Assembly (NCBI RefSeq): GCF_003335105.1 | Contig: NZ_QFWQ01000001.1 | Coordinates: forward strand, 62,001 to 126,000 | Direction of reading: 5' to 3' | Origin: Rhodanobacter denitrificans | GTDB lineage: Bacteria > Pseudomonadota > Gammaproteobacteria > Xanthomonadales > Rhodanobacteraceae | DNA: 64,000 nt | In this document: piece after piece, positions 30,357 through 47,199 of the stretch | Position numbering within the stretch: position 1 is the first letter of the stretch | Layout of the letters: each line of letters opens with the position of its first letter | Notes under the pieces: model-generated | The model's database searches: none | Told to the model about the DNA's origin: nothing | The model's input: the letters and a program-made list of their open reading frames with translations, nothing else | Position numbers and translations under genes: made by a program

Positions 30357-30779
30357 ATGGCAGTCAGCCTAGGTGGCAATTCCGGCGGTCCGATGTCGGA
30401 AATCAACGTCACGCCGCTGGTCGACGTGATGTTGGTACTGCTGATCATCTTCATGATCACCGCGCCGCTGATGTCGCACTCCATCACGATCGACCTGCCC
30501 ACCGCGAATCCCAAGACACCGGATTCGGAGATGGTGGTGCCGCCGCTGGATCTGGCGGTCAAGCAGGACGGCAGCATGTACTTCAACGACCACCAGGTCA
30601 CTGAAGCCGAGTTGCGGGCGCAGTTTGCGGTGAATGCGCAGAAGTCGCCCCAGCCCGAGCTGCAGATCCGCGCGGACAAGGGTACCGAGTTCAAGATCGT
30701 CAAGAAGATCATCGGTGATGCCAAGGATTCGGGCATGGTGCATGTCGCATTCATGACCACTGACGCACCGAAGGGGTGA
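30357..30779 (+). CDS. exbD: Biopolymer transport protein ExbD, first copy
   Basis: A 140-residue ExbD with one N-terminal membrane helix that holds the essential Asp (D23 in the VTPLVDVMLV motif) and a periplasmic domain. It transfers protons with ExbB. Length is normal. It is separated from the second exbD by only 4 bp. Confidence 0.93.
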   Translation: MAVSLGGNSGGPMSEINVTPLVDVMLVLLIIFMITAPLMSHSITIDLPTANPKTPDSEMVVPPLDLAVKQDGSMYFNDHQVTEAELRAQFAVNAQKSPQPELQIRADKGTEFKIVKKIIGDAKDSGMVHVAFMTTDAPKG

Positions 30780-30783
30780 CGAG

Positions 30784-31188
30784 ATGGCTTTCACTACCAA
30801 CACCAGTGGACCGATGTCGGACATCAACGTCACGCCGCTCGTCGACGTGATGCTGGTGCTCCTGATCATCTTCATGATCACGGCGCCGGTGCTCGCGCAC
30901 CGGATCCAGGTCGACCTGCCGCAGCCGAATCCGAATGTGGTTCCGCCGACCAACCCGCCGGATCCGATCCACCTGAAGATCGACCAGGGTGGCGCGCTGT
31001 ACTGGAACGATACCCCGGTGGACGAATTGGGCCTCAAGGCACAGTTCGCGGTGATCGCCCAGCAGAGCAATCAGCCGGAAATCCAGATCGCCGCGGCCGA
31101 CGCGGTGGCCTACGAGCATGTGGCACGCGTACTGGCTGACGCGAAGAGCTACAAGCTGGTAAAGATCGGGTTTACCGAAAACCTCTGA
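30784..31188 (+). CDS. exbD: Biopolymer transport protein ExbD, second copy
   Basis: A 134-residue paralogue of the preceding ExbD with the same Asp-containing helix (D21 in VTPLVDVMLV) but a quite different periplasmic domain (DPIHLKIDQGGALYWNDTPV). Two ExbD proteins after one ExbB are typical of xanthomonad tonB loci, where the second may serve particular receptors or other processes. A strong terminator follows, so it ends the cluster. Confidence 0.93.
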   Translation: MAFTTNTSGPMSDINVTPLVDVMLVLLIIFMITAPVLAHRIQVDLPQPNPNVVPPTNPPDPIHLKIDQGGALYWNDTPVDELGLKAQFAVIAQQSNQPEIQIAAADAVAYEHVARVLADAKSYKLVKIGFTENL

Positions 31189-31216
31189 TCCGGCGTTGCA
31201 GGGCCGCGTCAAGCAC

Positions 31217-31248
31217 GAAACCCCCGCCTCGCGCGGGGGTTTTCGTTT
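31217..31248 (+). terminator. Rho-independent terminator after the tonB-exb cluster
   Basis: CCCCCGC (31221-31227) pairs with GCGGGGG (31233-31239) around a 5-nt loop, extended by AAA/TTT and followed by TTTTCGTTT. It lies between the convergent exbD and pdxJ genes. Confidence 0.9.
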
Positions 31249-31263
31249 GCACGGGAAACTCGT

Positions 31264-32007
31264 TCAGCGCAGGATTTGCAGGTAGTTGCGCACCGTGCTG
31301 GCGAGGCCCTCGTACAGCGCCTCGCCGATCAGCGCATGGCCGATCGAGACCTCGGCCAGGCCGGGGATCGCTGCCTTGAACGTGCCCAGGTTCGCCTGGC
31401 TGAGATCGTGCCCCGCATTCACCGCCAGCCCGGCCTGCTGCGCGTGCCGCGCGGTGTCGGCGCAGGCGGCCAGCGCGGCCTGGGGCTGGCCTTCGGCAAA
31501 GGCATGCGCGTAAGGCCCGGTGTAGATCTCGATGCGTTGCACGCCGATCGAGGCGGCCAGCTCGAAGCCCAGGCAGCCGGCGTCGACGAACAGGCTGACA
31601 CGGCAACCGAGCGCGCGCAGTTCGTCGACCAGCGGCTGCAGCCGCGCGAGATCGCGCCGCAGGTCGAAACCGTGGTCGGAGGTGATCTGGCCGTCGCCGT
31701 CGGGCACCAGGGTGACCTGGGTCGGGCGCACCTCGCGGGCCAGCGCGAGCAGCCCGGGATAGGCGCCGCGGGCGGCGGCAAACGGATTGCCTTCGATGTT
31801 GTATTCGACCCGGCCGCGCAAGGTCGCGGCCAGCGCGCGCACGTCGTCGGGACGCACGTGGCGCAGGTCGGGGCGCGGGTGCACCGTGATGCCGCCGCAG
31901 CCGGCCTCGATGCAGGTCTGCGCGGCGTGGCAGATGTCGGGCTCGTCGCCGCCGCGCGAGTTGCGCAGCACGGCGATCTTGTTGAGGTTGACGCTGAGCA
32001 GGGTCAT
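31264..32007 (-). CDS. pdxJ: Pyridoxine 5'-phosphate synthase
   Basis: A 247-residue TIM-barrel enzyme that condenses 1-deoxyxylulose-5-phosphate with 3-amino-2-oxopropyl phosphate to form pyridoxine 5'-phosphate (DXP-dependent vitamin B6 route). Motifs are clear: [15 protein letters not shown] at the N-terminus, [22 protein letters not shown] with the catalytic Glu, and the C-terminal [10 protein letters not shown] and [11 protein letters not shown]. The next gene on the same strand, a phosphopantetheinyl transferase, ends 81 bp upstream of its start. Confidence 0.96.
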   Translation of the reverse strand: MTLLSVNLNKIAVLRNSRGGDEPDICHAAQTCIEAGCGGITVHPRPDLRHVRPDDVRALAATLRGRVEYNIEGNPFAAARGAYPGLLALAREVRPTQVTLVPDGDGQITSDHGFDLRRDLARLQPLVDELRALGCRVSLFVDAGCLGFELAASIGVQRIEIYTGPYAHAFAEGQPQAALAACADTARHAQQAGLAVNAGHDLSQANLGTFKAAIPGLAEVSIGHALIGEALYEGLASTVRNYLQILR

Positions 32008-32088
32008 CGCGGACAGGCGCTCCCGGGTAGAGCCGTGGATGGGGCAACGCCGGCGGCGCTGCCGGCGGGGTCGGAAACAGTGCGCCGA

Positions 32089-32733
32089 TCAGCCGCGACT
32101 GGCAAGCGTGCCGAAGCGGATGTTCCGTTCGCCGCCACGCCAGGCCAGCGCCGCGACCAGTTCCGGCGCGATGGGGAGCCGCCGCAACTGCCAGGCGGCC
32201 GCATTGTCGCCTTCGAGTCGCAGCAGGCTGGGGCACTCGGCGGTGCCGGCGATGCTGAGCCGGTCCAGGCCGAACGCGAGGCCGCGTCCCAAAGCCTTCA
32301 GCACCGCTTCCTTGGCCGTCCAGAGTTCGAGAAAGGCCGCACTGCGCGCGGCCGGCGGCAGCGCCAACAGGGCGGCGGCCTCCTCGGCGCTGAAGTAGCG
32401 CTCGGCGATCGCCAGCGCGCGGGGATGGGGACGCAGGCACTCGAGATCGATCCCGGGCGCAATGTGCCGGCCCACCGCAACCAGCGCGTGGACGCCGCTG
32501 TGCGACCAGTTGAAGTCGAGCGAGGGATCGTGCCCGCCGGCCAGCGACGGCCGGCCGTGCGTGCCATCGGCGAGCGCCACCTGGTCCGCCGGCAAGCCGA
32601 GGTAGGCGCCCAGCACCGCGCGCAGCGGTCCGCGTCCGTCCCGTGGGTGGTAGTCCAGTCGCCACACGTGAATCTCGTCATCGCGCAGGTGCTCTGCTAC
32701 GTTGGCAAGCGTCGGTAGGCGCGCGGCGATCAT
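32089..32733 (-). CDS. 4'-phosphopantetheinyl transferase (Sfp/AcpT superfamily)
   Basis: A 214-residue enzyme that transfers the phosphopantetheine arm of CoA to a carrier protein. It shows the superfamily pattern: FNWSHSGVHALVAV, then GIDLECLRP (Mg-binding Asp and Glu), and the downstream WTAKEAVLKALGRGL motif. Length fits the Sfp/Gsp-type rather than the short AcpS. The start at 32733 (MIAARLPTLANVAEHL) was chosen because the longer upstream frame is Arg/Pro-rich. Its target carrier protein is not in the window. It is divergent from the CrbS-like kinase (95 bp). Confidence 0.88.
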   Translation of the reverse strand: MIAARLPTLANVAEHLRDDEIHVWRLDYHPRDGRGPLRAVLGAYLGLPADQVALADGTHGRPSLAGGHDPSLDFNWSHSGVHALVAVGRHIAPGIDLECLRPHPRALAIAERYFSAEEAAALLALPPAARSAAFLELWTAKEAVLKALGRGLAFGLDRLSIAGTAECPSLLRLEGDNAAAWQLRRLPIAPELVAALAWRGGERNIRFGTLASRG

Positions 32734-32828
32734 CCGCACATGGTGCCGCCCGTACGGGCAGCGCACAAGCACAGGCCCGGGCCTGCGCCGGGCGGAAACG
32801 GGTTGGAGAAAGTAAGAGGGCTGATGGC

Positions 32829-35800
32829 TTGATCCAGGGCTGGCTGCTGCTGCTGGTGTCGCTGCTGTACGTCGGGCTGCTGTTCGTGGTGGCCTACGCC
32901 GGCGACCGGCGGCCGCTGTATCCGCGCCAGCCACGGCTGCGCCCGATCGTCTACAGCCTCGCGCTCGCGGTGTACTGCTCGTCGTGGACGTTCTACGGCG
33001 CCGTCGGCACGGCCGCGCGCGACGGCCTGGCGTACCTGCCGATCTATCTCGGTCCGATCCTGCTGTACGTGCTCGGCTTCGGCCTGCTGCGCCGGCTGGT
33101 GCAGGTGGTTAGACAGCGCAACATCACCTCGATCGCCGACTTCATCGGCGCGCGCTTCGGCAAGTCGCACGGCCTGGCCGCGCTGGTGGCGGTGATCGCG
33201 GTGGTCGCGGTAGTGCCGTACATCGCGCTGCAGTTCAAGGCGGTGGCCATGTCGTTCGGCGTGCTGGGCGGAACCGCGCTGGGCGCGGTCAGGACCGGCG
33301 GCATCGACAGCGCGATGTGGTGCGCGGTGCTGCTGGCGGTGTTCGCGATCCTGTTCGGCACGCGCAGCATCGATGCCACCGAGCATCACCACGGCATGAT
33401 GCTGGCGATCGCGCTGGAGTCGCTGATCAAGCTGCTGGCGTTCGTGGCCCTGGCCGGGTACGCGCTGTGGCGGGGACCGGGACTGGCCGACACGATGCAA
33501 CTGCCGCTCGACCTGCTGGGCCATGGGGCGCCGCCAGGCTTCCTCGCGCAGACCATGCTGGCGTTCTGCGCGATGTTCTGCCTGCCGCGGCAGTTCCAGA
33601 TCGGCATGGTCGAGTGCGAGGACGCCGGCGACCTCAGCCGCGCGCGCTGGATGGTGCCGCTGTACCTGGTCATCGTCAGCGTGGCGGTGCTGCCGATCGT
33701 GGCGGCCGGCATGCACATGCCGCTGCTGCACCAGGGCGGCGCCGATGCGTGGGTGCTGACCCTGCCGATGGCGCACGGCGACCGCGGCGTGGCGCTGCTG
33801 GCCTTCATCGGCGGCTTCTCGGCAGCCACCGGCATGGTGATCGTGGCTTCAGTGGCGCTGTCGACGATGATGAGCAACGACCTGGTGATGCCTGCGCTGC
33901 TGCGCATCCGCCGGTTGCGGCTGGAACAGCGCAGCGACCTGTCGCAGCTGGTGCTGGGCGTGCGCCGGATCGCGATCATCGTGCTGGCGCTGATGGCCTA
34001 CGCCTACTACCGGGTGGCCGCCAACGCCGAGAACCTGGCCGCCACCGGCCTGCTCGCGTTCGCCGCGGTGGCGCAGTTCGCGCCCGCGTTGATCGCCGCG
34101 CTGTACTGGCGCAGCGCCAGCCGCCGCGGCGTGGCGACGGGCCTGATCGGCGGTTTCGCGGTGTGGCTGTATACCCTGTTGCTGCCGGCGGTGGTGCGCT
34201 CGGACCAGTGGCTGCGCGACGGTCCGTTCGGCTGGGACTGGCTGCGCCCGCACGCGCTGTTCTACCTCAGCGGCTGGGATCCGGTGATGCACGGCACGTT
34301 CTGGTCGCTGCTGGTCAACGCCGGCTGCCTGGTGTTCGTCTCCCTGCGCTTCCGGCCCAGCCTGGAGGAACGCCTGCACGCGGCGGTGTTCATGGACGCC
34401 GACCCGGCCAGCCGCGGCGGTGTCGGCGACTGGCGTGGCCGTGTGGCGGTGGCCGACCTGCGCACCATAGCCGAGCGCATCGTGGGCGAGCGCAGCAGCG
34501 TGCGCGCGTTCGATGAGTATGCGCAGCGGCGCGAGAAGCCGCTGCTGCCGGGCGAGGCGGCCGACCGCGCGCTGATCCAGTACACGGAGCGACTGCTCGC
34601 CTCGGCGGTGGGCGCGGCCAACGCGCGGCGCATCCTGATCAGCGCGCTGTCCGGCAGCGGCCTGGACCTGGCCGAATCGGTGGCGCTGCTGGACGAGGCC
34701 TCGCAGGAACTGCGCTTCAACCGCGAGCTGCTCTCCACCACGCTGGAGAACGTCTCGCAGGGGATCAGCGTGGTCGATGCGCAGATGCGGCTGGTGGCGT
34801 GGAACCGACGCTACCTGGAGCTGTTCGAATATCCCGACGGCATGGTCCACGTGGGCGTGCCGGTGGCCGAGCTGATCCGCTGGAACGCCGAGCGCGGCGA
34901 ATGCGGGCCGGGCGAGGTCGAGGCGCATGTGGCCAAGCGCATCCAGTACATGCGCGCCGGCTCGCCGCACCTGTTCCAGCGCGTGCGGCCCGACGGCACG
35001 GTGATCGAGATGCGCGGCCGCGCGCTGCCCGGCGGCGGCTACGTCACCACCTACACCGACGTCACCGCATACAAGCACGCCGAGCAGGCGCTGATCGAGG
35101 TGAACGAGACGCTGGAGCAGCGCGTCGAGCAGCGCACCGCCGAGCTGTCCGAGGCGCTGGCCGCCACCGCGCAGGCGCGTCGCGCGGCGGAAACCGCGAA
35201 CATCTCCAAGACGCGCTTCCTCGCCGCCGCCAGCCACGACCTGCTGCAGCCGCTGAACGCGGCGCGCCTGTTCACCTCGGCGCTGCGCCAGCATTCCGGG
35301 CTCGACACCGAGGCAAGCGGGCTGGCCGAGCGCATCGACGCCTCGTTCCGCGCCGCCGAGGACCTGCTTGACGCGTTGCTCGACATCTCGCGCCTGGATG
35401 CCGGCAGCTACCATCCCGAAGTCGGCGGCTTCGCGCTGGCCGAACTGTTCGATTCGCTGAAGGCGCAGTTCGCGGTGGTTGCGGAGCAGCGCGACCTGCG
35501 CCTGCGCGTGGTGCCGACTACCCTCGCCGTGCGCAGCGATCCGCAGCTGCTGCGCCGGATCCTGCAGAACTTTCTCTCCAACGCGCTGCGCTATACCAGC
35601 CGGGGCGGCGTGCTGCTGGGTGCGCGGCGGGTGAGCGGCGAGGTGCGCATCGAGGTGTGGGATTCCGGCCCCGGCATCGCGGCGGAGCAGCGCGCGCGCA
35701 TCTTCGACGAGTTCCAGCGGCTGGAACACCCTTCGCCATGGGGCGAGAAGGGGCTGGGCCTGGGCCTGTCGATCTGCGACCGCCTCGCCGGCATGCTCGG

Positions 35801-36308
35801 CCACCGGCTCGACCTGCATTCACGGGTCGAGCACGGCAGCTGCTTCGCGGTGACCGTGCCACGCAGCGAGCCGGTGCCGGTGCGGCGTCAGCGGGTGGAG
35901 CGCGCCGGCCCGGACAAGCAATTGCCGCTGACCGTGCTGTGCCTGGACAACGATGCCAGCATCCTCGACGGCATGCGTGCCCTGCTCAGCCGCTGGGGCG
36001 TCGATTGCCGCACCGCGCTGGACGTGGCGCAGGCCCGCGACGAGCTGGGGCGCGGGCCCATCGACCTGATCCTGGCCGATTACCACCTCGCCGACGGCGT
36101 CGACGGCCTGCAGGCGTTGCAGCAGCTGCGCGACGCGCTGGGCGAACTGCCGCCGGTGGCGATGATCACCGCCGACGGCAGCAGCGAACTGAAGCAGCGC
36201 GCGCGGGCGCGCGGCTACCCGGTACTGCACAAGCCGGTGCGTCCGGCCGCCTTGCGTGCGCTGCTGACCGCGCTCGTGCGACGGCAGGGCGAGGAGCGCC
36301 CTGCCTGA
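32829..36308 (+). CDS. crbS: SSS-domain hybrid histidine kinase/response regulator, CrbS (MxtR)-like
   Basis: A 1159-residue membrane protein. Residues 1 to about 490 form a sodium:solute symporter-type bundle. A STAC-like linker follows (about 540-640), then a PAS domain (about 637-750) and a histidine-kinase core with phospho-His H803 in [10 protein letters not shown]. The HATPase has FLSNALRYT and [11 protein letters not shown], and a C-terminal receiver holds D1084 (ILADYHL). No ATG fits: the start proposed is TTG at 32829, preceded by AGAGGG. This architecture and the nearby LuxR regulator and acs match CrbS/CrbR (MxtR/ErdR), the acetate-utilisation system. The symbol is by analogy; CbrA-like kinases share the layout. 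Confidence 0.8.
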   Translation: MIQGWLLLLVSLLYVGLLFVVAYAGDRRPLYPRQPRLRPIVYSLALAVYCSSWTFYGAVGTAARDGLAYLPIYLGPILLYVLGFGLLRRLVQVVRQRNITSIADFIGARFGKSHGLAALVAVIAVVAVVPYIALQFKAVAMSFGVLGGTALGAVRTGGIDSAMWCAVLLAVFAILFGTRSIDATEHHHGMMLAIALESLIKLLAFVALAGYALWRGPGLADTMQLPLDLLGHGAPPGFLAQTMLAFCAMFCLPRQFQIGMVECEDAGDLSRARWMVPLYLVIVSVAVLPIVAAGMHMPLLHQGGADAWVLTLPMAHGDRGVALLAFIGGFSAATGMVIVASVALSTMMSNDLVMPALLRIRRLRLEQRSDLSQLVLGVRRIAIIVLALMAYAYYRVAANAENLAATGLLAFAAVAQFAPALIAALYWRSASRRGVATGLIGGFAVWLYTLLLPAVVRSDQWLRDGPFGWDWLRPHALFYLSGWDPVMHGTFWSLLVNAGCLVFVSLRFRPSLEERLHAAVFMDADPASRGGVGDWRGRVAVADLRTIAERIVGERSSVRAFDEYAQRREKPLLPGEAADRALIQYTERLLASAVGAANARRILISALSGSGLDLAESVALLDEASQELRFNRELLSTTLENVSQGISVVDAQMRLVAWNRRYLELFEYPDGMVHVGVPVAELIRWNAERGECGPGEVEAHVAKRIQYMRAGSPHLFQRVRPDGTVIEMRGRALPGGGYVTTYTDVTAYKHAEQALIEVNETLEQRVEQRTAELSEALAATAQARRAAETANISKTRFLAAASHDLLQPLNAARLFTSALRQHSGLDTEASGLAERIDASFRAAEDLLDALLDISRLDAGSYHPEVGGFALAELFDSLKAQFAVVAEQRDLRLRVVPTTLAVRSDPQLLRRILQNFLSNALRYTSRGGVLLGARRVSGEVRIEVWDSGPGIAAEQRARIFDEFQRLEHPSPWGEKGLGLGLSICDRLAGMLGHRLDLHSRVEHGSCFAVTVPRSEPVPVRRQRVERAGPDKQLPLTVLCLDNDASILDGMRALLSRWGVDCRTALDVAQARDELGRGPIDLILADYHLADGVDGLQALQQLRDALGELPPVAMITADGSSELKQRARARGYPVLHKPVRPAALRALLTALVRRQGEERPA

Positions 36309-36315
36309 GCCGCGG

Positions 36316-37779
<1,464 letters not shown>

Positions 37780-37798
37780 CTGTACGGTTCCCCTGGAC

Positions 37799-42502
<4,704 letters not shown>

Positions 42503-42531
42503 GTTCTCCACTCCCGGCATGGGGAGAATCG

Positions 42532-42561
42532 ACTATAGTGCGCCGCAACAAAAGAAAGCAA
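42532..42561 (-). promoter_or_regulatory. Probable sigma-70 promoter of gltBD
   Basis: Reading on the minus strand, TTGCTT (42561-42556) and TATAGT (42537-42532) are separated by 18 bp, about 30 bp upstream of the gltB start. The surrounding DNA is AT-rich in contrast to the window. A short inverted repeat (AGCC ... GGCT, about 42571-42588) upstream may belong to regulation or to termination of crbR. Confidence 0.65.
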
Positions 42562-42708
42562 GAAAATCAAATAGCCGTATATAAGGCTGTTTGACGGCAG
42601 GCGCGGGCCTCGCGCAAACGATGGCCGACCCGCGCCGGCGCCGGCCCTGTGGCGGGCGGGTCGGAATGCCCGCCTCGCCCGCAGCTTCAACGGGCCGCCC
42701 GAAACGGT

Positions 42709-43380
42709 TCAGCCAGGGTCGTTCGATATGGCCGGCAGGCTTTCCTGGTCAACCGCGAGCTGGCTGGCGAGCAGGGCCACCTGGGTGCGGTTGTTGACGC
42801 CGAGCTTGCGCATGATCGCGGTCATGTGCGCCTTCACGGTGGCCTCGGAGACACCCAGCTCCCATGCGATCTGCTTGTTCAGCAGACCCTCGGCGATCAT
42901 CGTCATTACGCGGAACTGCTGCGGCGTCAGCGCGGCGACCTGCGCGGCGGCGGCCGCTTCGTCGGGCCTGAGTTCGGTGGGGTTGCCGAGCAGGGCCGGC
43001 GGCAACCAGACATCGCCGTCCAGCACGGCACGGATCGCCGCCACGATGTCGGGGCCGGCGGTGGACTTGGGAATGTACGCCGAGGCGCCGTGCGCCAGCG
43101 CGCGGCGCGCCACCTGCGCCTCCTCGTGCCCGGATACCACGATGGTCGGCAGCCCCGGGTACTGGCCGCGGATGTGCGCCAGCGCGGAGTAGCCGCGCGC
43201 GCCGGGCATGTGCAGGTCAAGCAGCAGCAGCTCGGCGTCGGGGAACTGCTCGATCAGGCCGAGCAGGGCGTGGACGCTGTCGGCCGCATGCACGCGCGCC
43301 TGCGGCAGCGCGGCCAGCACCGCGCGCTGCAGGGCGTCGCGGAACAGCGGATGGTCGTCGGCGATCAGGATGTCGGGCAT
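42709..43380 (-). CDS. crbR: LuxR-family response regulator, CrbR (ErdR/AgmR)-like
   Basis: A 223-residue two-domain regulator. The receiver has D8, D9, phospho-acceptor D55 (LLLLDLHMPG) and K105 (YIPKST). The C-terminal LuxR-type helix-turn-helix shows LTPQQFRVMTMIAEGLLNKQ, then VSEATVKAHMTAIMRKL. It lies 123 bp after the start side of acs on the same strand, and about 6 kb from the CrbS-like kinase, with gltBD in between. CrbR/ErdR regulators activate acs and related genes in pseudomonads and vibrios; the pairing here is inferred from neighbourhood. Confidence 0.85.
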   Translation of the reverse strand: MPDILIADDHPLFRDALQRAVLAALPQARVHAADSVHALLGLIEQFPDAELLLLDLHMPGARGYSALAHIRGQYPGLPTIVVSGHEEAQVARRALAHGASAYIPKSTAGPDIVAAIRAVLDGDVWLPPALLGNPTELRPDEAAAAAQVAALTPQQFRVMTMIAEGLLNKQIAWELGVSEATVKAHMTAIMRKLGVNNRTQVALLASQLAVDQESLPAISNDPG

Positions 43381-43390
43381 GGCGTTCGAA

Positions 43391-43470
43391 CCGTCACCCC
43401 GGCGAACGCCGGGGTCCAGTGGCTTGCGCCCGAAAGGCGCTGGATGACCGGCCTTCGCCGTTGAAAGTTC
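43391..43470. repeat. REP-like element, degraded second copy, between acs and crbR
   Basis: ACCCCGGC-gaac-GCCGGGGT (43396-43415) is a perfect 8-bp hairpin, followed by CCAGTGG and a GCGCTGGATGACC stretch echoing the second half of the element at 13487-13560. The second hairpin is eroded (GGCCTTCGCC). Confidence 0.65.
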
Positions 43471-43503
43471 TTCCGGCTTGCGCCCGAATGACGAAGGAAG
43501 GGA

Positions 43504-45444
<1,941 letters not shown>

Positions 45445-45577
45445 GGCTGGGCTCCTGCTGGCTGGGTGCCGGGAACGGCGGAGGAGAATGCCGCGACAGG
45501 CGACGGCGCGCGGCGGCATGCGGGTTTCGAGTGTAGCCCGATCGTTGCGGTGGCGGCGGCGCGCCGGCGTCTCGACT

Positions 45578-45596
45578 TTGGTCGAAGTTCGACCAA
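45578..45596. promoter_or_regulatory. 19-bp perfect palindrome between acs and the porin gene
   Basis: TTGGTCGAAGTTCGACCAA has two 9-bp arms around one central base, in the divergent promoter region. If acs starts near its TACACT hexamer, the palindrome centre is about 60-65 bp upstream of the transcript start, a place suited to an activator. Candidate operator for the CrbR-like regulator or another dimeric factor. Confidence 0.6.
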
Positions 45597-45665
45597 TGGC
45601 GAATAGTCGCCCGCGCCGCAGCATGGCCATGCTCGGCCCGTCATAAACCTTGGGGAGACGCACGC

Positions 45666-47042
45666 ATGACGACGCGATACACGAACCGTTACAAGGCGCT
45701 CGCCCTGAGCATGGCCTGCGCGCTGGCCCTGCCGCTGGCCGCGCATGCACAAAGCGACGCGCGCGAACAGCAGCTCGAGCAGCGCGTGGCGCAGCTGGAG
45801 CAGCAGTTGAACGAGCTGAAGGCGATGATCAAGGCGCAGAAAGCCGCGCCGGCACCGCAAGCTCCAGCCACGCAGAGCGTGGCCGCCGCCCCCGCGTCCA
45901 CGCCGACCTTCAGCAGCGCGCCCGGCGTGTCGGTGGCGCTGCACGGCTTCATCAGCGCCAGCGCGTTCAGCCAGAACAAGAGCTTCACCTACGGCAACGG
46001 CCAGAACGCACTGTTCCCGATACCCGGCTCCACCGGTTCGCTCAGCGGCGTCGACGTGCGCAACACGCGCTTCTGGCTCGACTTCAAGGGCGCCAAGTTC
46101 GCCGGCGACTGGAACGGCGGCGGCCGCATCGAGATGGACTTCTTCGGCGGCTTCAACGGCACCGGCGCCTACAGCCAGCAGCAGGCGACGCCGCGGCTGC
46201 GCCAGGCCTACATGGACCTGACCAATCCCGAGACCGGCACCACCGTGCGCATCGGCCAGCAGTGGGACCTGATGTTCCCGATCGACAACTCGCCCACCTC
46301 GCTGGCGCACATCGCGTTCCCGCTGGGCTTCGGTTCCGGCTACGGCGGCTGGCGCTTCCCCGGCGTGGTGGTGATGCAGGACATCAACCACGGCAGCACC
46401 GGTGCGCAGTGGCGTTTCGACGTGGCGGCGTTCGAGGGCAACTGGAGCGGCCCCGGCAACAACATCAACTACCTCACCGCCGGCAACGCCGGTTTCCGGC
46501 CGCAGCTGGAGGCGCGGCTGCACGTGCAGGACAAGAACTGGCTGGCGTATTTCGCCGCCCACTACAGCAAGGTCGACCTGCGCGGCGTGGAAGGCAATGC
46601 GCCCACGCCGATCCGCTCCGAGGTGACCAGCGTCGGCTACGAGGTCGGCGGCCAGTGGAAGCCCGGTCCGTGGACGTTCAAGGGGCTGGCCTACGCCGGC
46701 AACGGCCTCGGCGAGATCTTCGGCGCGATGTCGCAGTTCGGCGACATCAAGGAACGTGGCGGCTTCGTGCAGGCCGGCTACAGCTTCACGCCGAACTGGG
46801 CCGTTTATGCTTTCTACGCATACAGCAAGCCTGACAGCCAGGACGTGATCACCTGGATGGGCCACGGGGCGACCGGCCTGCTGCGCAACCGCCAGGCCGC
46901 ATTGAGCCTGCAGTACACCGCCGGCTCCTACGACCTCAGTGCCGAGTGGATGCACGACAAGATCGACTCAACCAGCAACGGCACCGATCGCAAGACCACC
47001 ACCGGCAACCAGGTCAGCCTCAACGCGCTGTATCGCTTCTGA
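45666..47042 (+). CDS. DcaP-like outer-membrane porin
   Basis: A 458-residue outer-membrane beta-barrel. It has a signal peptide cleaved after AAHA (residues about 1-28), a short N-terminal coiled coil ([20 protein letters not shown], about 33-52), then a barrel that ends in the required C-terminal Phe. DcaP-type porins carry such a coiled coil and help dicarboxylates or other small acids enter. A GGGGAG ribosome-binding site precedes the ATG. It is divergent from acs and followed after 157 bp by the MHS permease, so it may supply that permease. Confidence 0.82.
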   Translation: MTTRYTNRYKALALSMACALALPLAAHAQSDAREQQLEQRVAQLEQQLNELKAMIKAQKAAPAPQAPATQSVAAAPASTPTFSSAPGVSVALHGFISASAFSQNKSFTYGNGQNALFPIPGSTGSLSGVDVRNTRFWLDFKGAKFAGDWNGGGRIEMDFFGGFNGTGAYSQQQATPRLRQAYMDLTNPETGTTVRIGQQWDLMFPIDNSPTSLAHIAFPLGFGSGYGGWRFPGVVVMQDINHGSTGAQWRFDVAAFEGNWSGPGNNINYLTAGNAGFRPQLEARLHVQDKNWLAYFAAHYSKVDLRGVEGNAPTPIRSEVTSVGYEVGGQWKPGPWTFKGLAYAGNGLGEIFGAMSQFGDIKERGGFVQAGYSFTPNWAVYAFYAYSKPDSQDVITWMGHGATGLLRNRQAALSLQYTAGSYDLSAEWMHDKIDSTSNGTDRKTTTGNQVSLNALYRF

Positions 47043-47199
47043 GGTTCTTGGCGGCGTGCCCCGGCACGCCGCCGCCCAACCTCCCGCGAAACCGGGAGGA
47101 TGACGAGGTGCGGCCCGGGGCAAGGGACGGTCCGCGCCTTCCGACTTCTCCCCAGGGTTCCGGGCAGAGGCAATCCACTATTTCGGGAGGGGAAACATC

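Noticed and set aside
34841-34856. GGTCCACGTGGGCG-like sequence in the crbS-like gene as a parS or operator
   Set aside because: Only the central 8 bases are symmetric; it lies in coding sequence and fits codon use.
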